Made by a program: the position numbers and the translations under genes. Below are positions 7,712 through 10,917 of a DNA stretch of 10,917 nt, one piece after another. The notes beneath the pieces are model-generated. The model was not told where the DNA came from, did no database searches, and saw nothing but the letters and a program-made list of their open reading frames with translations. The stretch covers positions 1 to 10,917 of the forward strand of contig CAJYRH010000364.1 of the NCBI GenBank assembly GCA_913776795.1, read 5' to 3'. The stretch's first letter is position 1, and every line of letters starts with the position of its first letter. The stretch is from an uncultured Pseudorhodoferax sp. Its GTDB lineage: Bacteria; Pseudomonadota; Gammaproteobacteria; Burkholderiales; Burkholderiaceae.

Positions 7712-7731
7712 GAGCGGGCGAAAAACACGGG

Positions 7732-7737
7732 ATTGTA
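7732..7737 (-). promoter_or_regulatory. Candidate -10 box for the yajC-secDF unit
   Basis: On the minus strand TACAAT matches the sigma-70 -10 consensus at five of six positions and stands in an AT-richer patch between two GC-rich hairpins. It would give a leader of about 90 bases. No recognisable -35 hexamer is present at 17 bp spacing; that position is GC-only. A promoter for the sec unit is expected in this gap, but this exact site is tentative. Confidence 0.3.
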
Positions 7738-7742
7738 TGCCG

Positions 7743-7761
7743 CGCGCCACGGCGGGGCGCG
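7743..7761 (-). terminator. Candidate terminator hairpin after the oxidoreductase gene
   Basis: CGCGCC (7743-7748) and GGCGCG (7756-7761) form a perfect 6-bp all-GC stem with a 7-base loop, 41 bases beyond the oxidoreductase stop. A run of five Ts on the minus strand (7725-7721) comes about 17 bases later, too far for a classical intrinsic terminator. A second, overlapping stem (GGGGC 7754-7758 with GCCCC 7766-7770) competes with it. Low confidence. Confidence 0.25.
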
Positions 7762-7801
7762 ACTGGCCCCAGGCGGGGTAAGGCTGGCGGGGCGCGGGGA
7801 T

Positions 7802-10800
7802 TCAGGCCGCGCGCGCCTGGCCGGCCGGGTCGCGAAAGGCGGCCTGCAGCTGGGCCCACTTCTGCCGTGCTGCCGCGAGGTTGCGCTCCTTCACACGGCC
7901 GTAGCCCTTGATCTGCTCGGGAATGCGCGCGATGTCCAGCGCCACGGCGTGGTTGGCGGCGTTCAGGCCGGCCAGCACCTCCTCGATGCTCGCGCGGTAC
8001 TCCTTGACCAGCGCGCGCTCGGTCCGGCGCTCCTCGGTGCGGCCGAACACGTCGAGCGCCGTACCGCGCAGACCCTTGAGCTTGGCCAGGATCTTGAAGC
8101 CGGTGAGCATGGAGGGGCCGTACTTGCGCTTTTGCAGCTCGCCCTTGGCGTTCTTCTTCGCCGTCATCGGCGGCGCCAGGTGGTAGTTGACCGTGTAGTC
8201 GCCCTCGAACATGCCATGCACCCGTGCCAGGAAGGCCGGATCGCTGTGCAGGCGCGCGACCTCGTACTCGTCCTTGTAGGACATGAGTTTGAACAGGTAG
8301 CGCGCCACGGCCTCGCTCAAGGGCAGGTGCCTGGGCGCGCCCATGGCCTGCTCGCGCGCGCGCACCTTCTCGACGAAGGCCTGGTACTCGGCGGCATAGG
8401 CGGCGTTCTGGTAGCCGGTCAGGAATTCGACGCGCCGCGCCACGAGCTGGTCCAGCGTCTCGCGCTTCTTGAAGTCGACGACCTGCACCTTGCCACTGCC
8501 ATTGGCCAGCAGCTGCTCCATGGCGGCGGGCTCGGCCGCCGCGCGGCGGCCCCAGGCGAAAGCGGCCTTGTTCTGCTCGACGGCGACGCCGTTCAGCTCG
8601 ATGGCGCGCACCAGGGAATCGAAGGACAGGGGGATCCACCCCCTTTGCCACGCGTAGCCCAGCATCATGGGATTCACGTAGATGGTGTCGCCCATGAGCC
8701 TGGTGGCCGCAGCGTCGGCATCGAAGCGGCCCAGGCCGTTGTCGCCGACGATCTGCGCCAGCTCGGCTGCGCAGGCTTCGGCCGGGTTCTGCCATTCGGT
8801 GTTCTTGACGAAGGCCGCCGTCGGCGCGCCATGCACGTTCAGCGCCACCTGCGTGCGGCCTTCGCGCATGCGCATGGTCGATTCCTTGTTGGCCGCCACC
8901 AGCGGGTCGCAGCCCAGGATCAGGTCGGCCGCGGCCATGGAGACGCGCGTGGTGCGGATGTCGTCCTGGTGGTTGCCGATCAGCACATGGCTCCAGGTGG
9001 CGCCGCCCTTTTGCGCCAGGCCCGCCGCGTCCTGTGTGACGATGCCCTTGCCCTCCAGATGCGCGGCCACGCCCAGCAGCTGGCCGATGGTGATGACGCC
9101 GGTGCCGCCGACGCCGGCCACCACGATGCCCCAGGTGCCGTTCACGGCCGGCAGCTGCGGCTCGGGCAGCGCGCCGAGCTCGAACGGTGACGGCGCCTGT
9201 GCCTTGGACTTCGCCCGGAGCTTGCCGCCCTCCACCGTGACGAAGCTGGGGCAGAAGCCCTTGAGGCAGCTCATGTCCTTGTTGCAGGTGCTCTGGTTGA
9301 TCTGGCGCTTGCGGCCGAACTCGGTCTCCAGCGGCTCCACCGACAGGCAGTTGGACTGCACGCTGCAGTCGCCGCAGCCCTCGCACACCAGCTCGTTGAT
9401 GACCACGCGCTTGGCCGGGTCGACCGCCGTGCCGCGCTTGCGGCGGCGGCGCTTCTCGGTCGCGCAGGTCTGGTCGTAGATGATGGCCGTGGTGCCGGCG
9501 ATTTCGCGGAACTCCCGCTGGATCTCGTCCAGCGTGTCGCGGTGGTGCACCGTCACATGGTCGCCCGGGATCGCCACGCCCTGGTACTTCTCGGGCTCGT
9601 CGGTCACGACCACGACCTTCCTGGCTCCCTCGGCATGCAGGCTCTCGGCGATCTGCAGCACCGAATGTCCCTCGGGCCGCTCGCCGACCTGCTGGCCGCC
9701 GGTCATGGCCACCGCGTCGTTGTAGAGGATCTTGTAGGTGATGTTGACACCGGCCGCGATCGACTGGCGGATCGCCAGCAACCCGCTGTGGAAGTAGGTG
9801 CCGTCGCCCAGGTTGGCGAAGATGTGCTGGTCGGTCGTGAAGGGCTGCTGGCCGACCCACGGCACGCCCTCGCCGCCCATCTGCGTGAAGCCGATGGTGG
9901 AGCGGTCCATCCAGGTCGCCATGAAATGGCAGCCGATGCCGCCCATGGCGCGCGAGCCCTCGGGCACCTTGGTGGAGGTGTTGTGCGGGCAGCCCGAGCA
10001 GAACCAGGGCAGCCGGTCGGCTCCCTGCACGCCGCCCACCTCCAGCACCTGCATGGAACGCTCCTTGGCCTCCAGGATGGCCAGCTGCGCGTCCACGCGC
10101 GCCACCATGTCGGCGCCGCCGGCGGCCAGCACGCCGGTCTTCTTCAGGCGCTGCGCCAGCGCCTTGGCGATCAGCGCAGGCGACAGGTCGGCGTTGGCAC
10201 GCAACAAGGTGTTGGCCGTGGGGTTGGCCATGGACCACTCGCCGCCTGAGAAGTCACCAGCGACCTCGTTGAACTTTCCGAGCACGTTGGGCCGCACGTC
10301 CGCGCGCCAGTTGTACAGCTCCTCCTTGAGCTGGTACTCGATGACCTGGCGCTTTTCCTCCACCACCAGAATCTCCTGCATGCCGGTGGCGAAATCGCGC
10401 GTGAGCTGGGCCTCCAGCGGCCACACCACGCCCACCTTGTGCAACCGGATGCCAAGCTGGCGGCAACTCGCGTCGTCCAGGCCCAGGTCGATCAGGGCCT
10501 GGCGGGTGTCGTTGTAGGCCTTGCCGCTGGCGATCAGGCCGTAGCGGTCGTTCGGGCCCTCGACCACGTTGTGGTTGAGCCGGTTGGCGCGGATGTAGGC
10601 CAGCGCGGCATACCACTTGTAGTGGAACAAGCGGGCTTCCTGCTCCAGCGCATGGTCGGGCCAGCGGATGTGCAAACCGCCGGGCGGCATCTCGAAGTCG
10701 GTGGGGATTCGGACCTGCACACGCTCAGGGTCGATCATTGCCGTCGCGCTGGACTCGACGATCTCCTGGATGGTCTTCATGCCCGACCACACGCCCGAGA

Positions 10801-10917
10801 AGCGGCTCATGGCGAAGGCGTGGATGCCCAGGTCCAGGATCTCCTGCACGTTGGCCGGAAAGAACACCGGCAGGCCGCAGGCCTTGAAGATGTGATCGCT
10901 CTGGTGCGCGGCGGTGG
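7802..10917 (-). CDS. Fused indolepyruvate ferredoxin oxidoreductase family protein, 5' end outside window
   Basis: Thiamine-diphosphate, iron-sulfur enzyme of the 2-oxoacid:ferredoxin oxidoreductase family. The expected reaction is 2-oxoacid + CoA + oxidised ferredoxin to acyl-CoA + CO2 + reduced ferredoxin, probably on aryl- or indolepyruvate from aromatic amino acids; the substrate is inference. The frame is open to the edge, giving 1037 residues; about 140 N-terminal ones are missing by family length. The GTG at 10867 is internal. Numbering from the edge: end of the pyrimidine-binding domain (HQSDHIFKACG at 4-14), CSGCPHNTST (306-315), thiamine-diphosphate motif GDG (370-372) with N399, a basic stretch EKRRRRKRG (487-495), iron-sulfur cysteines C511, C514, C517, C523, C544, C550, C555, then a gamma-type domain with GVGGTG (601-606). 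A C-terminal domain typical of this long form (DUF6537, about 720-1020) ends the protein. The chain thus joins what archaea encode as separate iorA and iorB. The stop is TGA at 7804-7802; yajC starts 166 bases on. Confidence 0.96.
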   Translation of the reverse strand, partial: TAAHQSDHIFKACGLPVFFPANVQEILDLGIHAFAMSRFSGVWSGMKTIQEIVESSATAMIDPERVQVRIPTDFEMPPGGLHIRWPDHALEQEARLFHYKWYAALAYIRANRLNHNVVEGPNDRYGLIASGKAYNDTRQALIDLGLDDASCRQLGIRLHKVGVVWPLEAQLTRDFATGMQEILVVEEKRQVIEYQLKEELYNWRADVRPNVLGKFNEVAGDFSGGEWSMANPTANTLLRANADLSPALIAKALAQRLKKTGVLAAGGADMVARVDAQLAILEAKERSMQVLEVGGVQGADRLPWFCSGCPHNTSTKVPEGSRAMGGIGCHFMATWMDRSTIGFTQMGGEGVPWVGQQPFTTDQHIFANLGDGTYFHSGLLAIRQSIAAGVNITYKILYNDAVAMTGGQQVGERPEGHSVLQIAESLHAEGARKVVVVTDEPEKYQGVAIPGDHVTVHHRDTLDEIQREFREIAGTTAIIYDQTCATEKRRRRKRGTAVDPAKRVVINELVCEGCGDCSVQSNCLSVEPLETEFGRKRQINQSTCNKDMSCLKGFCPSFVTVEGGKLRAKSKAQAPSPFELGALPEPQLPAVNGTWGIVVAGVGGTGVITIGQLLGVAAHLEGKGIVTQDAAGLAQKGGATWSHVLIGNHQDDIRTTRVSMAAADLILGCDPLVAANKESTMRMREGRTQVALNVHGAPTAAFVKNTEWQNPAEACAAELAQIVGDNGLGRFDADAAATRLMGDTIYVNPMMLGYAWQRGWIPLSFDSLVRAIELNGVAVEQNKAAFAWGRRAAAEPAAMEQLLANGSGKVQVVDFKKRETLDQLVARRVEFLTGYQNAAYAAEYQAFVEKVRAREQAMGAPRHLPLSEAVARYLFKLMSYKDEYEVARLHSDPAFLARVHGMFEGDYTVNYHLAPPMTAKKNAKGELQKRKYGPSMLTGFKILAKLKGLRGTALDVFGRTEERRTERALVKEYRASIEEVLAGLNAANHAVALDIARIPEQIKGYGRVKERNLAAARQKWAQLQAAFRDPAGQARAA

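Noticed and set aside
4195..7911. A 1238-codon open frame on the plus strand, opposite secF, secD and yajC
   Set aside because: It is the antisense shadow of three certain genes in high-GC DNA. Its translation is a His/Gln/Arg/Asp-rich low-complexity string with no recognisable domain, and it runs across intergenic gaps.
9436..9462. The Arg/Lys run in the oxidoreductase as a sign of a frameshift or low-complexity insertion
   Set aside because: Family motifs continue in the same frame on both sides, and I recall a similar basic stretch in long forms of this enzyme, so it is best read as genuine.
7692..10238. An 848-codon minus-strand frame overlapping the oxidoreductase gene
   Set aside because: It lies out of frame inside a gene with clear family motifs over its whole length. 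The product is Arg/Gly/Ala/Pro-rich and shows no domain. It is a GC-driven shadow, not a frameshifted part of the gene.
10865..10867. A GTG as possible start of the oxidoreductase
   Set aside because: The frame continues open to the window edge, and the upstream residues (HQSDHIFKACG) are a conserved part of the family, so the GTG codes for an internal valine.

Overview
The window is high-GC DNA densely packed with chromosomal housekeeping genes. It looks like a betaproteobacterium, most likely a member of the Comamonadaceae (the Acidovorax/Delftia/Comamonas group). The reasons are the LysM-protein/dprA/smg gene order, the sequence character of SecF and YajC, a DUF1631 protein, and a long single-chain indolepyruvate ferredoxin oxidoreductase. 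The genus is inference. I see no mobile element, tRNA, rRNA, CRISPR array or clear sign of horizontal transfer.

Left part, plus strand (1-2016): the 3' end of a LysM-type cell-envelope protein, then dprA (DNA uptake and recombination mediator), then smg (DUF494). The three lie close together, with gaps of 25 and 34 bases. smg has no Shine-Dalgarno sequence; a TATATT box 6 bases ahead of its ATG suggests a separate, possibly leaderless, transcript.

Middle part, minus strand (7635 down to 2026): yajC-secD-secF, the accessory part of the Sec translocase that uses the proton gradient to pull exported proteins across the inner membrane. A 786-residue DUF1631 protein of unknown function follows 21 bases after secF. 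Gaps of 42, 15 and 21 bases suggest one transcription unit. It ends tail to tail with smg, with only 9 bases between the two stop codons.

Right part, minus strand (10917 down to 7802): most of a fused 2-oxoacid (indolepyruvate-type) ferredoxin oxidoreductase whose first roughly 140 residues lie outside the window. It is separated from yajC by 166 bases holding several GC-rich inverted repeats and a possible -10 box.

All eight genes have intact frames and family-typical sequence. I did not find a convincing new system. The points most worth a second look are the smg start, a Glu in place of the usual SecF transmembrane proton-path Asp, the unusual cysteine spacing in the oxidoreductase, and the DUF1631 gene attached to the sec operon.
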